Positions 44,761-53,641 of a stretch of 64,000 bases of DNA are shown piece after piece. The stretch's first letter is position 1, and each line of letters starts with the position of its first letter. Origin of the DNA: Streptomyces sp. NRRL F-6676 (GTDB taxonomy: Bacteria > Actinomycetota > Actinomycetes > Streptomycetales > Streptomycetaceae); assembly GCF_000725625.1 (NCBI RefSeq), contig NZ_JOHS01000008.1:1-64000 (forward strand). The letters are read 5' to 3'. The notes below the pieces were generated by a model, which ran no database searches, was not told the DNA's origin, and saw only the letters and a program-made list of their open reading frames with translations. Made by a program: the position numbers and the translations under genes.

Positions 44761-45702
44761 TCAGTAGGTCTGGCGGAAGACGCGGCGGATCGCCAGGAGC
44801 CCGGCGAGCCCGACGAGGAAGAGGAAGACGCCCACGGTCTGGCTGTAGCCGAGGTCCGCGGCGATGAACGCCTTCTGGTAGACGAGGAACGACAGCGTCG
44901 TGGACGACGTGCCGGGGCCGCCCTGGGTGAGCAGCAGGACGTGCTGCGCGGAGCCGAACAGCGTCCACAGGAACTGGAGCATCGTCACCACGCCGACGTA
45001 GTCGCGGATCACCGGGAAGTGCACCGTCCACATCGTCCGCCAGTGCCCCGCCCCGTCGAGCTGGGCCGCCTCGCCGAGTTCGTCCGGCACGCTGCTCAGC
45101 CGGGCGGCGAACAGCACGGCCGTGAAGCCGATGCCGCTCCAGACGTCCAGGGCGATCAGACAGGCCAGCGCGGTGGAGGGCGAGGCCAGCCAGGCGTCGG
45201 TGAGCGAGCCCAGACCGACGCCCTCCAGCGCCCCGTTGACCAGCCCGTCCGGGGACAGCGCCGCGTAGAAGACCATCGCCTTCGCCGGGGTCGAGATCAG
45301 TCCCGGGATGAACAGCAGATAGCGGATGACGCGGTGGCCGGGCGGGCGCTGCGCCACGTAGTAGCCGAGCATGTACGCGCACACGATCATCACCGGCAGC
45401 GCGACGGCCAGTTGGATCGCGGTGTTCTCGACCGAGTCCCAGAACACCGGGTCGTCCAGGACCGTACGGACGTTGTCCAGGCCGGCGTAGGACACCGGTT
45501 GCAGCATGCCCGGCCAGTGCAGGGCCGCGATCACGAAGATGGCGAGCAGCGGCCCGACCATGAAGAGCAGGTACCACACCAGGGCGGGCACGGCGAGGAC
45601 GGTGCCGCCCTGCCGGAGCGTGCGCGGGGCCGAGGAGCGGGCGGAGGGCGGGACGGGGCGGCGGGCGGAGGTGCCGTCCGGTGTCGTCGTCAGCGTCGTC
45701 AT
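44761..45702 (-). CDS. sugar ABC transporter permease (MalF-type)
   Basis: The 313-residue protein has six membrane segments, for example ALVWYLLFMVGPLLAIFVIAA. The EAA loop is GEAAQLDGAGHWRTMWTVHFP. The start is preceded by GGGAG. It lies between the binding protein and the second permease, and pairs with the latter. The long basic N-terminus is common in actinobacterial MalF-like proteins. Confidence 0.93.
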   Translation of the reverse strand: MTTLTTTPDGTSARRPVPPSARSSAPRTLRQGGTVLAVPALVWYLLFMVGPLLAIFVIAALHWPGMLQPVSYAGLDNVRTVLDDPVFWDSVENTAIQLAVALPVMIVCAYMLGYYVAQRPPGHRVIRYLLFIPGLISTPAKAMVFYAALSPDGLVNGALEGVGLGSLTDAWLASPSTALACLIALDVWSGIGFTAVLFAARLSSVPDELGEAAQLDGAGHWRTMWTVHFPVIRDYVGVVTMLQFLWTLFGSAQHVLLLTQGGPGTSSTTLSFLVYQKAFIAADLGYSQTVGVFLFLVGLAGLLAIRRVFRQTY

Positions 45703-45751
45703 GCGGTGACTCCCGGAGGTCGGGTCGGCGAGGAGGGGCGTGTCCGGCGGG

Positions 45752-47041
45752 TCATGCGGACCGGTACGCGGACTCGAGGGCGGCGCGGACCTTCGCCGGG
45801 CTGGTGCCCCTGGTGAACGAGGTGCTGGTCGCCGTGATCAGCGGCTGCGTGGCGGCGGGCGGCACGTACACGTCGGGCAGCAGCACCTCGCTCACGTCCG
45901 AGCCGAGCCGCTGGGCCGCCGCCACCAGCGGGAAGTCCTTGCTGACGGTGTCCGAGCGCACGGCCATGTCGCGGCCGCTCTCGGTGATGAACCGCGAGAC
46001 GGTGTCGGGCCGGTACATGAACCGCAGGAACTTCTCGACGTGCCCGATCTTGCGGACGCCGTTGGGACTGATCCAGAACCCGATGAGGGTGAAAGCCCGG
46101 ATGATGGTGGGGTGCTCGTGCGCCGCCCCGTCGGCGAGCGGCCAGCCGCCCACCTCGGTGTGCCGCGCCGCCTCGTCGGGCACCTTCGCCAGCGCGGAGG
46201 ACATCGCCGACTCGATCGCCGCGGACCGCGTGTTGTACTGCGTGGTCATCGTGTCGGAGGTCAGCCCCTGGGCCTTGTCCGCGAAGACGCCCGCGTCGCG
46301 CAGGGTGGTGAAGTACTCGATGCCCTCACGGGCGCCCCGGACGCCGAAGTCGCCGGTGGAGTAGACGTGCCGGGCCTCGTCCTGGGACAGGAACGTCTGG
46401 ATGATCTGCGCCAGCAGCTTCTGGCCCGTCCAGTCGTTGCCGCCGACGGTGACGGGGGCGATGCCCTTGGCGCGGAGCTTGCGGGCGGCGGCGATCAGGG
46501 CGTCGCCGGTGGTGGGGATCTCGTCGACGCCCGCGCGGTCGAGCAGGGCGCGGTTGAAGGCGACCGGCCAGTTCGTGGCGAAGTAGGGGAAGGCGCGCAG
46601 CCTGCCCTTGTCGTCGGTCCACGCGGACAGCGCGGCGGGCAGCACCCGTTCGCGCAGCCCCCAGTCGTCCAGGTAGGGCATGACGTCGACGGTGGCGTTG
46701 ACGTCCGTCCAGGCCAGGGTCTTGTCGTAGAGGTTGACCATGACGACGTCGGCCTCCTTGCGGGCCAGCCGGGAGGTCTCGTAGACCTGGCCGAGGTCGT
46801 CGCCGTTGATGAGGTTCTTGACCTTCAGACCGGGGTTCTCGTCCTGGAAGCGGTCGACGGCCCTCAGGTAGGTGGGGGAGCCCGGCGCGGTGGTGCCGAG
46901 CTGGGTGTGGACGACGAGGGTGTCGGGATCGGAGTCCGCCGCGGCCAGTGCCGAGCAGCCGGACAGGGCGGGCAGGGCGGCGGCCGCGGCCAGACCGGTA
47001 CCGGCGGCGAGCAGGTCGCGCCGGGTCAGCGAGGAGCGCAC
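45752..47041 (-). CDS. sugar ABC transporter substrate-binding lipoprotein, Tat-type signal
   Basis: The 429-residue protein starts at GTG 47041 (MRSSLTRRDLLAAGTGL), preceded by TTGGAG. The twin arginine TRRDLL and lipobox LSGC (ALSGC) suggest Tat export and lipid anchoring. The binding fold is family 1: TLVVHTQLGTTAPGSPTYL, RAFPYFATNWPVAFNRAL, GGNDWTGQKLLAQII. It is the first gene of the seven-gene operon ending in the VWA gene. Sugar unknown. Confidence 0.9.
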   Translation of the reverse strand: MRSSLTRRDLLAAGTGLAAAAALPALSGCSALAAADSDPDTLVVHTQLGTTAPGSPTYLRAVDRFQDENPGLKVKNLINGDDLGQVYETSRLARKEADVVMVNLYDKTLAWTDVNATVDVMPYLDDWGLRERVLPAALSAWTDDKGRLRAFPYFATNWPVAFNRALLDRAGVDEIPTTGDALIAAARKLRAKGIAPVTVGGNDWTGQKLLAQIIQTFLSQDEARHVYSTGDFGVRGAREGIEYFTTLRDAGVFADKAQGLTSDTMTTQYNTRSAAIESAMSSALAKVPDEAARHTEVGGWPLADGAAHEHPTIIRAFTLIGFWISPNGVRKIGHVEKFLRFMYRPDTVSRFITESGRDMAVRSDTVSKDFPLVAAAQRLGSDVSEVLLPDVYVPPAATQPLITATSTSFTRGTSPAKVRAALESAYRSA

Positions 47042-47059
47042 AGCGGGGTCTCCAACCAA

Positions 47060-47090
47060 GCGGTTAACGATTGGTTAATCGATGTACCTC
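47060..47090. promoter_or_regulatory. candidate LacI operator upstream of the second sugar operon
   Basis: In the 47042-47310 divergent region, GGTTAA occurs twice 11 bp apart (47062 and 47073), and CGATT-GGTT-AATCG (47068-47081) is an inverted repeat. It lies about 20-40 bp upstream of the binding-protein start, so it fits a repressor site for the operon's LacI protein. Confidence 0.45.
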
Positions 47091-47198
47091 GGGAGGTGGG
47101 AGGACCCTAGGGAGTGCGGCGGCCGGGGTCAAGGGGTGGGGCCGGGTCCGTCGGCGGGCAGGGACGCTTCAGCGGCGGTCCGCGCGCGGGGCACGCCA

Positions 47199-47245
47199 GG
47201 GCCGATCGGCCCGCGCGGGGCATGCCAGGGCCGATCGGCCCTGGC
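47199..47245. promoter_or_regulatory. two DosR-like palindromes upstream of the response regulator gene
   Basis: GGGCCGATCGGCCC occurs at 47199-47212 and 47228-47241. The second extends to a perfect 22-bp palindrome at 47224-47245. Both lie in a 29-bp direct repeat. Core GGGCC..GGCCC matches the GGG(A/C)C..G(G/T)CCC form of mycobacterial DosR boxes. They are 66-112 bp upstream of the response-regulator start, so autoregulation is likely. Confidence 0.65.
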
Positions 47246-47310
47246 CCCGGAGCCCGGTGGCCGGGAAGGATGGCCCGTGCAGCCGTACCCAGCGCGACAA
47301 GGAGCGACCG

Positions 47311-48003
47311 ATGACGGACCGCGAGCAGGCCGGGGCCGAGCGCCCGATCCGGGTCTTCCTCCTCGACGACCACGAGGTGGTGCGGCGCGGAGTGCACGAC
47401 CTGCTGAACGACGAGGCGGACATCGAGGTGGTCGGCGAGGCCGCCACCGCCGAGCAGGCGTTGGTACGGGTGCCCGCGCTGCGTCCGGACGTGGCGGTCC
47501 TCGACGTCCGCCTGCCCGACGGCGACGGGGTGACCGTCTGCCGCGAGCTGCGCTCCCGGCTGCCGGAGCTGGCCTGTCTGATGCTCACCTCGTTCGACGA
47601 CGAGGAGGCGCTGCTCGACTCGATCATGGCGGGCGCCTCCGGCTATGTGCTGAAGCAGATCCGGGGTTCCGACCTGGTCTCGGCCGTGCGCACCGTGGCC
47701 CGCGGCCAGTCGCTGCTCGACCCCAGCGCCACCACCAGGCTGATGGCGCGGCTGCGCGGCGGACAGGAGAAGCCGGAGGAGCCCGACGCGCTGCCCGGGC
47801 TGACCGACCGCGAGCGCGAGATCCTCGCCCTGATCGGCGAGGGGCTGACCAACCGGCAGATCGGGCAGCGCCTCTACCTCGCCGAGAAGACCGTGAAGAA
47901 CCACATCTCCCGGCTGCTCGCCAAGCTCGGCGTGGAGCGCCGCATCCAGGCGGCCGTCATCGCCACGGAGGCCCGCGACCGGCTACGCGGCGACAGTCGC
48001 TGA
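47311..48003 (+). CDS. DevR/DosR-like (NarL-family) response regulator
   Basis: The 230-residue protein has a receiver domain with DD at 19-20, phosphoacceptor Asp65 ([13 protein letters not shown]), the threonine in MLTSFDDE and lysine in YVLKQIRG. The LuxR-type DNA-binding domain is [18 protein letters not shown] and [16 protein letters not shown], followed by [14 protein letters not shown], which is very close to the end of mycobacterial DosR. It probably pairs with the GAF kinase at 48924 and responds to hypoxia, NO or redox state. The ATG 47311 follows AAGGAG. Targets probably include narGHJI. Confidence 0.92.
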   Translation: MTDREQAGAERPIRVFLLDDHEVVRRGVHDLLNDEADIEVVGEAATAEQALVRVPALRPDVAVLDVRLPDGDGVTVCRELRSRLPELACLMLTSFDDEEALLDSIMAGASGYVLKQIRGSDLVSAVRTVARGQSLLDPSATTRLMARLRGGQEKPEEPDALPGLTDREREILALIGEGLTNRQIGQRLYLAEKTVKNHISRLLAKLGVERRIQAAVIATEARDRLRGDSR

Positions 48004-48800
48004 CTGCGCCGGCCTGCGCGGGCTTTCCGGCCTGGGTCGGCTTTCCGGCCTGCGCTGGCTTGTCGGCGTGGGGCGGCCTGTCGGCGTGGCGGCCTGTCGG
48101 CGTGCGTTGGCCGCTGGCCCGGTCGGCGTCTCCGTGGCCCTGTAGGGCGGGGGCCTGCGCCGGGCTGTTGTCGGGTCGGCTTTCCGGCCTGCGCTGGCTT
48201 TTCGGCCTGCGTTGGCCTGTCGGCCCGCGCTGGCGGCTGTGCCCCGTCGGCGTCTCCGTGGCCCTGTAGGGCGGGGGCCCGGGCTGGGCTGTTGTCGGGT
48301 CGGCTTTCCGGCCTGCGTTGGCCTGTCGGCCTGCGTTGGCCTGTCGGCCCGCGCTGGCGGCTGTGCCCCGTCGGCGCCCCCGTGCCCCTGTAGGGCGAGG
48401 GCCCGGGGCGGGCTGTTGTCGGGTCGGCTTTCCCGCCTACCTCGGCCTTCCGGCCCGTGCCCGGCCGCTGGCCCCGTCGGCCTCCCCGCATCCCTAGAGC
48501 GGGGAGCCCACGCCGGGCCGTTGCCGGGTCGGTTTTCCGGCCCCCGTCGGCCTCCCGCTTCTGTCGGCCTCCCAGCCTCCTAGGGAGGGGGAGCCCGCGC
48601 CGGGCCGACGCCGCGTCGGCCTCGCGGCCCCGTCGGCCTCCCGGTTCCGTCGGCCTCCCGGCCCCGGTGGCCTCCGCCCCGGCGGTCCCGGTGGTCCCGT
48701 CGGCCTCCCGATCCCGGGGACCTCCCGGTCCCGTCGGCCTCGCGGCCTCGCGGCCTCGCGGCCCCGGCGGCCCCGGCGGCCTCCCGGCCCCCTAGGGCGG
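48004..48800. repeat. degenerate tandem repeat block with 124-bp period
   Basis: The 920 bp between the response regulator and kinase genes contain no credible gene. Units begin with gtcggcgtctccgtgg at 48123, 48247 and 48371, exactly 124 bp apart, and in altered form at 48477. Each carries CCCTGTAGGG-CGGGGGCC or CCTAGGG-like palindromes (also near 48577 and 48788) and the block GGGCTGTTGTCGGGTCGG. The part before 48123 is a partial copy and the part after 48540 dissolves into GTCGGCCTC repeats. Confidence 0.85.
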
Positions 48801-48923
48801 GGGAGCCCGTGCCCCGTCGTCGGTGGGTCGCTACTGTTGCGGGCGAGTGCTGTGCCGGGCGTGGGTGTGGTGCGCGCATGGCGGGACGGGTTCGGCATGT
48901 CGTAGGGGCTTGGAGGGTCGGGC

Positions 48924-50666
48924 GTGGAGAGCTCCGGGGTGTCGAGGGACGCGGCGGAGGCCGCCGTCGTGCGGCTGCCGCAGTTGCGGCTGGACGAGCT
49001 GCTCGAGGAGCTCCAGGCCCGGCTGGACGCGGCCCGCGGTACCCGCGACCGGGTGCACAGCCTCCTGGAGGCGGTGCTCTCCGTCGGCCGTGAACTCGAT
49101 CTGGAGCACGTGCTGCACAGCATCGTCGACGCCGCCGCCACCCTCGTCGACGCCGAGTACGCGGCCCTCGGCGTCATCGGCCCCGACGGCAGACGCCTCT
49201 CGGCCTTCCACACCGTCGGCGTCGGCGAGGAGCAGATCGCCCGCATCGGCCCCTACCCGGAGGGCCACGGCATCCTCGGCGAGCTGATCCGGCACCCGGA
49301 GCCGCTGCGCCTGGCCAAGCTCTCCGAGCACCCGGCGTCGTACGGCTTCCCGGCCCACCACCCGCCGATGAACAGCTTCCTCGGCGTCCCGATCCGGGTC
49401 CGCGAGCAGGTCTTCGGCAATCTGTACCTCACCGAGAAGCGCGGCGGACTGGAGTTCGACGAGGAGGACGAGTCGGTCCTGTCCACGCTGGCCGTGGCGG
49501 CGGGCGTCGCGATCGACAACGCCCGGTTGTACGAGGAGTCCCGGCTGCGCGAGCGCTGGCTGCGGGCGAGCGCGGAGATCACCCACGGCCTGATGTCCGG
49601 CGCCGCGCAGGCGGAGGTGCTCGGCCTGATCGCCGAACGCGCGCGCGAGATCACCGACTCGGCCCTCGCCGTGATGTCCACGCCCGTCAGGAACACCGAC
49701 ACCCTCACCGTCGAACTGGCGATCGGCCGGCAGGCGGAGGCGCACCGCGGTCTCGTGCTGCCCGTGGAGGGCACCCTCACGGGCCGCGCGTTCGAGGGCG
49801 GTGCGCCCGTGACCAGCGACGACGTCGGGACCGATGACCGGGTCACGGCCGGACCGCCCCGGTTCGCGGGCCTCGGCCCGGCGATGGCGGTGCCGATCGG
49901 CGCGGGCGAGAGCGTGCGCGGAGTGCTCCTGCTGGCCCGGGAGACCGGCGCCCCCGGCTTCTCCGGCAAGGAGGTGGAGCCCCTGAAGAGCTTCGCCGCG
50001 CAGGCCGCCCTCGCCATGGAGCTCGCCGAGCGCCGCAAGGACGCCGAGCAGATCGCCGTCCTGGAGGATCGCGACCGGATCGCCCGTGACCTGCACGACC
50101 TCGCCATCCAGCGGCTGTTCGCCACCGGCATGACCTTGCAGAGCGCGGGCCGCCTCGTCGACCACGCGGGCGCCAAGGAACGCGTCCTGCGGGCGGTGGA
50201 CGACCTGGACGAGACCATCAAGATCATCCGGTCCACGATCTTCGGCCTGCGCACGCACGACGACGAGGCGGCGCCCGGACTGCGGGCCCGTGCGGTACGG
50301 GCGGTCGGGGAGGCCACGCGGGTCATGGGGTTCGCGCCCAGCGTGCGGATGGAGGGGCTGCTCGACACGCATGTGCCCCGGGACACCGCCGACCACGTGG
50401 TGGCGGTGCTGTCCGAGTCCCTCACCAACATCGCGCGGCACGCGCACGCCGACCGCGCCGAGGTCACGCTGGAGACCGACGGCAGGACCGTACGCCTCAC
50501 CGTGCGCGACAACGGCGTGGGCATCCCGGCCGAGGGGCGCCGCAGCGGCCTCGCCAACATGGCGGCCCGGGCCCGGGAACTCGGCGGCGACCTGGAGTGG
50601 GGCACGCCCGAGGACGGCGGGACCCGGTTGGTGTGGCAGGCGCCGGTGAGCGGGGCGGGACGCTGA
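48924..50666 (+). CDS. DevS/DosS-like GAF sensor histidine kinase
   Basis: The 580-residue protein has two GAF domains (about 45-205 and 225-375), a HisKA_3 dimerisation domain with phosphoacceptor His391 (RIARDLHD) and an ATPase domain (LTNIARHAHADRAEV, DNGVGIPAE, SGLANMAARA). In the first GAF, AHHPPMNSFLGVPIRVRE contains His146 at nearly the position of DosS His149, the haem ligand, so a haem-based O2/NO/redox sensor is likely. No membrane segment. GTG 48924 follows GGAGGG. Orphaned from the response regulator by the repeat block. Confidence 0.9.
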   Translation: MESSGVSRDAAEAAVVRLPQLRLDELLEELQARLDAARGTRDRVHSLLEAVLSVGRELDLEHVLHSIVDAAATLVDAEYAALGVIGPDGRRLSAFHTVGVGEEQIARIGPYPEGHGILGELIRHPEPLRLAKLSEHPASYGFPAHHPPMNSFLGVPIRVREQVFGNLYLTEKRGGLEFDEEDESVLSTLAVAAGVAIDNARLYEESRLRERWLRASAEITHGLMSGAAQAEVLGLIAERAREITDSALAVMSTPVRNTDTLTVELAIGRQAEAHRGLVLPVEGTLTGRAFEGGAPVTSDDVGTDDRVTAGPPRFAGLGPAMAVPIGAGESVRGVLLLARETGAPGFSGKEVEPLKSFAAQAALAMELAERRKDAEQIAVLEDRDRIARDLHDLAIQRLFATGMTLQSAGRLVDHAGAKERVLRAVDDLDETIKIIRSTIFGLRTHDDEAAPGLRARAVRAVGEATRVMGFAPSVRMEGLLDTHVPRDTADHVVAVLSESLTNIARHAHADRAEVTLETDGRTVRLTVRDNGVGIPAEGRRSGLANMAARARELGGDLEWGTPEDGGTRLVWQAPVSGAGR

Positions 50667-50682
50667 CGACGGCATACGCGAC

Positions 50683-50707
50683 GGCCCCCGGCGGTCTGCC
50701 GGGGGCC
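50683..50707. terminator. perfect hairpin terminator after the kinase gene
   Basis: Arms GGCCCCCGGC (50683-50692) and GCCGGGGGCC (50698-50707) form ten GC pairs around the loop GGTCT. It lies 17 bp after the kinase stop and faces the end of the DUF2249 gene, so it may serve both strands. Confidence 0.75.
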
Positions 50708-50786
50708 TGTGTCGTGCGCTTTCGCCGTGCGCTCCGGTCGTGCCTTCGTCGTGCGCCTTGGCCGGGCGACGGGTGACGGTGCCGGT

Positions 50787-51524
50787 TCAGACGTCCGCGC
50801 CCGCCTCCCGGCCGATACGGATCCGCCACCGCTCGGGGCCGGACTCGACGTACTCCCAGGTGAAGGCGTCGGGATGGGCGGCCTGGAACTCCCGCCGCAG
50901 CGGCTTGGGGTCGTGGTTGTTGACCAGGGTGAAGGACTCGCCGGGAGCCAGCCGCGCGAACCGGGCGAAGATCCGCGGGTGACGCCGGCCGTGCGGGATC
51001 TCCCGGACGTCGACGACCGCCGGGTCCTCCAGGGTGCCGCCGGCCAGGAGGGTGTCCAGATCCCCGACCAGCGCGGGCAGATCGGCACCGGGCAGGCCGA
51101 CGAGGGCCGGCAGCAGTACGTCCCGCTCCACCGCCAGATGTGCCCGCAGCACCGCCTCGATCGCCCGGCCGAGCGTGGCGGCCGAGGCGGCGTCCCCGGC
51201 CGCCGGCAGCCGGTCGACGTAACTGTCGAGCACGTCGGCGGTGGTGCGCAGCCCGCGGACCAGCAGCCGGGTCTCGGCGGCGCCGGACGCCGTCGCGTAC
51301 AGGGTCCGGTCGGCGGCGCTCAGGTAACGCCGCAGCTCGCCCGTGCAGAACTCGGTCAGGGCGGCCCGGACCGACTCACCGGCCTCCGCGGCCCCGGGCT
51401 CGACCTCGGTCAGCGTGGCGAGCCGGCCCTGGAGCCGCTGTTGCGTTTGCTGGAGGGCGCTCTGCGCCCGGACGGCCGGATCGGTGTCGGTCGACTCGAT
51501 GTAGATCTCGGAGGACGGCGCCAT
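50787..51524 (-). CDS. DUF2249-domain protein with N-terminal hemerythrin-like helical domain
   Basis: The 245-residue protein has a helical N-terminal domain (residues about 20-165, AVLRAHLAVERDVLLPALVG resembles a hemerythrin helix but few iron ligands are clear) and a C-terminal DUF2249 domain (LDVREIPHGRRHPRIFARF, APGESFTLVNNHDPKPLRRE, WEYVESGPERWRIRIGR). DUF2249 proteins occur in denitrification and NO-response clusters. Its place beside narGHJI and the DevR/DevS genes supports a role in nitrogen oxide or redox handling, but the reaction is unknown. Confidence 0.88.
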   Translation of the reverse strand: MAPSSEIYIESTDTDPAVRAQSALQQTQQRLQGRLATLTEVEPGAAEAGESVRAALTEFCTGELRRYLSAADRTLYATASGAAETRLLVRGLRTTADVLDSYVDRLPAAGDAASAATLGRAIEAVLRAHLAVERDVLLPALVGLPGADLPALVGDLDTLLAGGTLEDPAVVDVREIPHGRRHPRIFARFARLAPGESFTLVNNHDPKPLRREFQAAHPDAFTWEYVESGPERWRIRIGREAGADV

Positions 51525-51566
51525 GGTGCCTGCCTTTCTCGCTGCGGCCCCTGCGGTTCGGCGCCA

Positions 51567-51600
51567 ATTATTACATGCGCCTCTTGGAGAAATTACCTGT
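51567..51600 (-). promoter_or_regulatory. candidate promoter of the DUF2249 gene
   Basis: In an AT-rich patch, TAATAAT (minus strand, 51573-51567) fits a -10 box, about 43 bp upstream of the DUF2249 start; upstream TAATTT (about 51590-51596) is a weak -35. The location, 36-70 bp upstream of the ATG at 51524, is right. Confidence 0.4.
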
Positions 51601-51632
51601 GCCGGTGCGACGGCCGCCCGGCGGGGCGGTTC

Positions 51633-52088
51633 CTACCGGCTTCCGCTGCCGTACGGGGCGTAGAGGTCCAGAAGCCGGACACGGGTCGCGTGCAGCCGGT
51701 GGGCGACCACCTGGCCGACCCAGCACGCGACCGCCCGGCCGAGCTCCGGGTCGTCCGCGCACAGCGCCCGTACCGCCTCGGCGTCGAACTCCCGGGCCCG
51801 CACCGGGCTCATCGCCTCGGCGCCCAGCTGCCAGACGTGCGGCCCGAAGTGCCAGGAGCAGCCGACCAGTTCGCCGTGGCCCAGGGACTCGATGACGGCG
51901 GCCCGGCGGCCGGGGACGTGCAGGTCGAGGGTGACGGTGCCGGTCCGGATGATCCAGAACCGGTCGGCCCGCCGCCCTTCCTCGAACAGCCGGGTGCCGA
52001 CGTCGAAGGAGACCTCACGGGCGAGGGCCGACAGCCGTTCGCGGTGTTCGACCGGCAGGGCCGCGGCCAGGGTGGTGGTGGAGGTCAT
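51633..52088 (-). CDS. cyclic-nucleotide-binding-fold protein without DNA-binding domain
   Basis: The 151-residue protein is a stand-alone cNMP-binding beta-roll: RLFEEGRRADRFWIIRTGTV, LGHGELVGCSW and a C-helix VGQVVAHRLHATRVRLLDLYA. Unlike Crp/Fnr it has no helix-turn-helix. The ribosome site AAAGGAGCC precedes the ATG 52088. It lies downstream of the nar genes on the same strand, with a DosR-like box about 142 bp upstream. It may bind a nucleotide or protein partner in respiratory control; the function is unknown. Confidence 0.82.
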   Translation of the reverse strand: MTSTTTLAAALPVEHRERLSALAREVSFDVGTRLFEEGRRADRFWIIRTGTVTLDLHVPGRRAAVIESLGHGELVGCSWHFGPHVWQLGAEAMSPVRAREFDAEAVRALCADDPELGRAVACWVGQVVAHRLHATRVRLLDLYAPYGSGSR

Positions 52089-52229
52089 CGCACCGGCTCC
52101 TTTCGATCACGGGAAGCACGGGAGGGGGTCGGGGGGTCGGGGCCTTTCCGGCGGTGGGCTTTCCAGTGACGGGCTTCTCCACCGGTGGGGCCCTCTCTTC
52201 AGCGTCCGCCCGGACGGGCCGTGGCGCCA

Positions 52230-52243
52230 GGGCCGACCGGCCC
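52230..52243. promoter_or_regulatory. DosR-like palindrome upstream of the cNMP-fold gene
   Basis: GGGCCGACCGGCCC at 52230-52243 differs by one base from the boxes upstream of the response regulator gene. It lies between the last nar-operon gene and the cNMP-fold gene. Confidence 0.55.
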
Positions 52244-52280
52244 TTCCCGGGCGGTCCGGGGCAGGGCGGTCGGCCCCGCG

Positions 52281-52895
52281 TCAGAGCGGACTGCTCCAGT
52301 ACGGCCAGAACCTGGTCAGCGCCAGGACGGCGATCAACCCGTACCAGGAGGCCAGCAGCAGTCCGTGCGTGTCCAGCACCAGGATCAGCAGCCCCCGCCC
52401 GGCGGCCGGGACGGGGATCGCCCCGGACCGCAGGTTGCGCAGGGTGATGTACCAGAACAGCGCGATCGTCACGATCCACACCACGGCGCAGTACGGGCAG
52501 ATCCGGCCCAGCACGTACAGCGACTCGTAGATCAGCCAGTGCGCGAACACCACGCCGGCCAGCGCCCCCGCGTTCAGCCCGAGCCAGACCCGGCGGTGCA
52601 GCAGGGCCCCGCCCAGTACGGCCACGCCCAGCGCGGTGACGGCGGCGAACGCGCCGAGGCCCAGCAGCATGTTGGGGAAGCCGAACACATTGCCCTGCGC
52701 GCTCGCCATCGTGCTGCCGCAGCCCACCACCGGGCTGATGTCGCACGACACCTGGTAGTCCGGGTTCTCCAGCACCCGCCAGTCCTCGACCGCGAGCCGG
52801 AACGCCGCGAGCCACCCGACGGCGCCGGTGAGGGTCAGCAGCAGACCCATCCGCCGCCCCCGGAACCGGTGGTGTGCCGCGTACGCCGTCCTCAT
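52281..52895 (-). CDS. vitamin K epoxide reductase (VKOR) homologue in the nar operon
   Basis: The 204-residue protein has four membrane segments (MGLLLTLTGAVGWLAAFRLA, MLLGLGAFAAVTALGVAVL, VWLGLNAGALAGVVFAHWL, VVWIVTIALFWYI) and the VKOR cysteines: Cys51 and Cys59 (SCDISPVVGC) in the loop, and the active CPYC at 133-136. It should reoxidise an extracytoplasmic disulfide catalyst using menaquinone. Its ATG overlaps the narI stop by ATGA, so it belongs to the nar operon. Its presence suggests that this respiratory island needs disulfide formation outside the membrane. Confidence 0.9.
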   Translation of the reverse strand: MRTAYAAHHRFRGRRMGLLLTLTGAVGWLAAFRLAVEDWRVLENPDYQVSCDISPVVGCGSTMASAQGNVFGFPNMLLGLGAFAAVTALGVAVLGGALLHRRVWLGLNAGALAGVVFAHWLIYESLYVLGRICPYCAVVWIVTIALFWYITLRNLRSGAIPVPAAGRGLLILVLDTHGLLLASWYGLIAVLALTRFWPYWSSPL

Positions 52896-53641
52896 GCGGC
52901 GCGCCCGGTGCCCGCCCCGTGCGCGCCCGAAGGTGTCCTGCCCGGCGGCACGGTCGTGGCCCGGCGCCGGTAGACCAGGTAGGGGCGGACGAGGTAGCCG
53001 ACCGGGGCGCTCCAGACGTGGACGAGCCGGGTGAAGGGCCAGACGGCGAAGAGCAGGCAGGCGCTCAGCGCGTGCAGCTGGAACAGCAGCGGTGCCCCGG
53101 ACATCGCCTCGGGCTGCGGCCGGAGGGCGAAGACGCCCCGGAACCACACCGAGACGGTCTCCCGGTAGTCGTAGCCCCCGCCGAACACGTTGTGCGTGGC
53201 CGTGGCGGAGATGCCGAGCAGCACGGTGGCCGACAGCAGCGGGAAGAGGACCTTGTCGCTGCGGTCGGTGCCGAGCCGGATCCGCCGGGTCAGCAGCCGG
53301 CGGGCGCACAGCATGCCGAGCCCGGCGACCATGGCGACGCCCGCGACGGAGCCCGCCCATACGGCGCCCGTGTGGTACATGTGCTCGCTGATCCCGGCCG
53401 CCCGGGTCCAGGAGGCGGGCACCGCGAGTCCGACCACATGCCCGCCGATCACCATGAACGCCCCGACGTGGAACAGCGGGCTGCCCCAGCGCAGCCAGCG
53501 GTGTTCGAGGAGCTGGCTGGTGCGCGAGGTCCAGCCGAACTGGTCCTGCCGGTACCGCCAGACGTGCCCGACCACGCACACGGCCAGACAGATGTAGGGC
53601 AGGGCGACCCACAGCAGCAGGTCGGTTCCTGAAGCGTTCAT
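52892..53641 (-). CDS. narI: respiratory nitrate reductase gamma subunit
   Basis: The 249-residue protein is the haem b membrane subunit that takes electrons from menaquinol. Five helices are expected; haem-ligand histidines lie in VGHVWRYRQ, HVGAFMVIGGHVVGL and HALSACLLFAVWPFTRLVH. It overlaps narJ (ATGA) and the VKOR gene. The N-terminus LLLWVALPYICLAVCVV is typical. It anchors NarGH to the membrane. Confidence 0.94.
   Translation of the reverse strand: MNASGTDLLLWVALPYICLAVCVVGHVWRYRQDQFGWTSRTSQLLEHRWLRWGSPLFHVGAFMVIGGHVVGLAVPASWTRAAGISEHMYHTGAVWAGSVAGVAMVAGLGMLCARRLLTRRIRLGTDRSDKVLFPLLSATVLLGISATATHNVFGGGYDYRETVSVWFRGVFALRPQPEAMSGAPLLFQLHALSACLLFAVWPFTRLVHVWSAPVGYLVRPYLVYRRRATTVPPGRTPSGAHGAGTGRAA

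Noticed and set aside
48123..48800. 124-bp repeats considered as a CRISPR array or as coding sequence
   Set aside because: Units are contiguous without unique spacers. Reading frames through them are repetitive in composition, have no ribosome site and no family resemblance.
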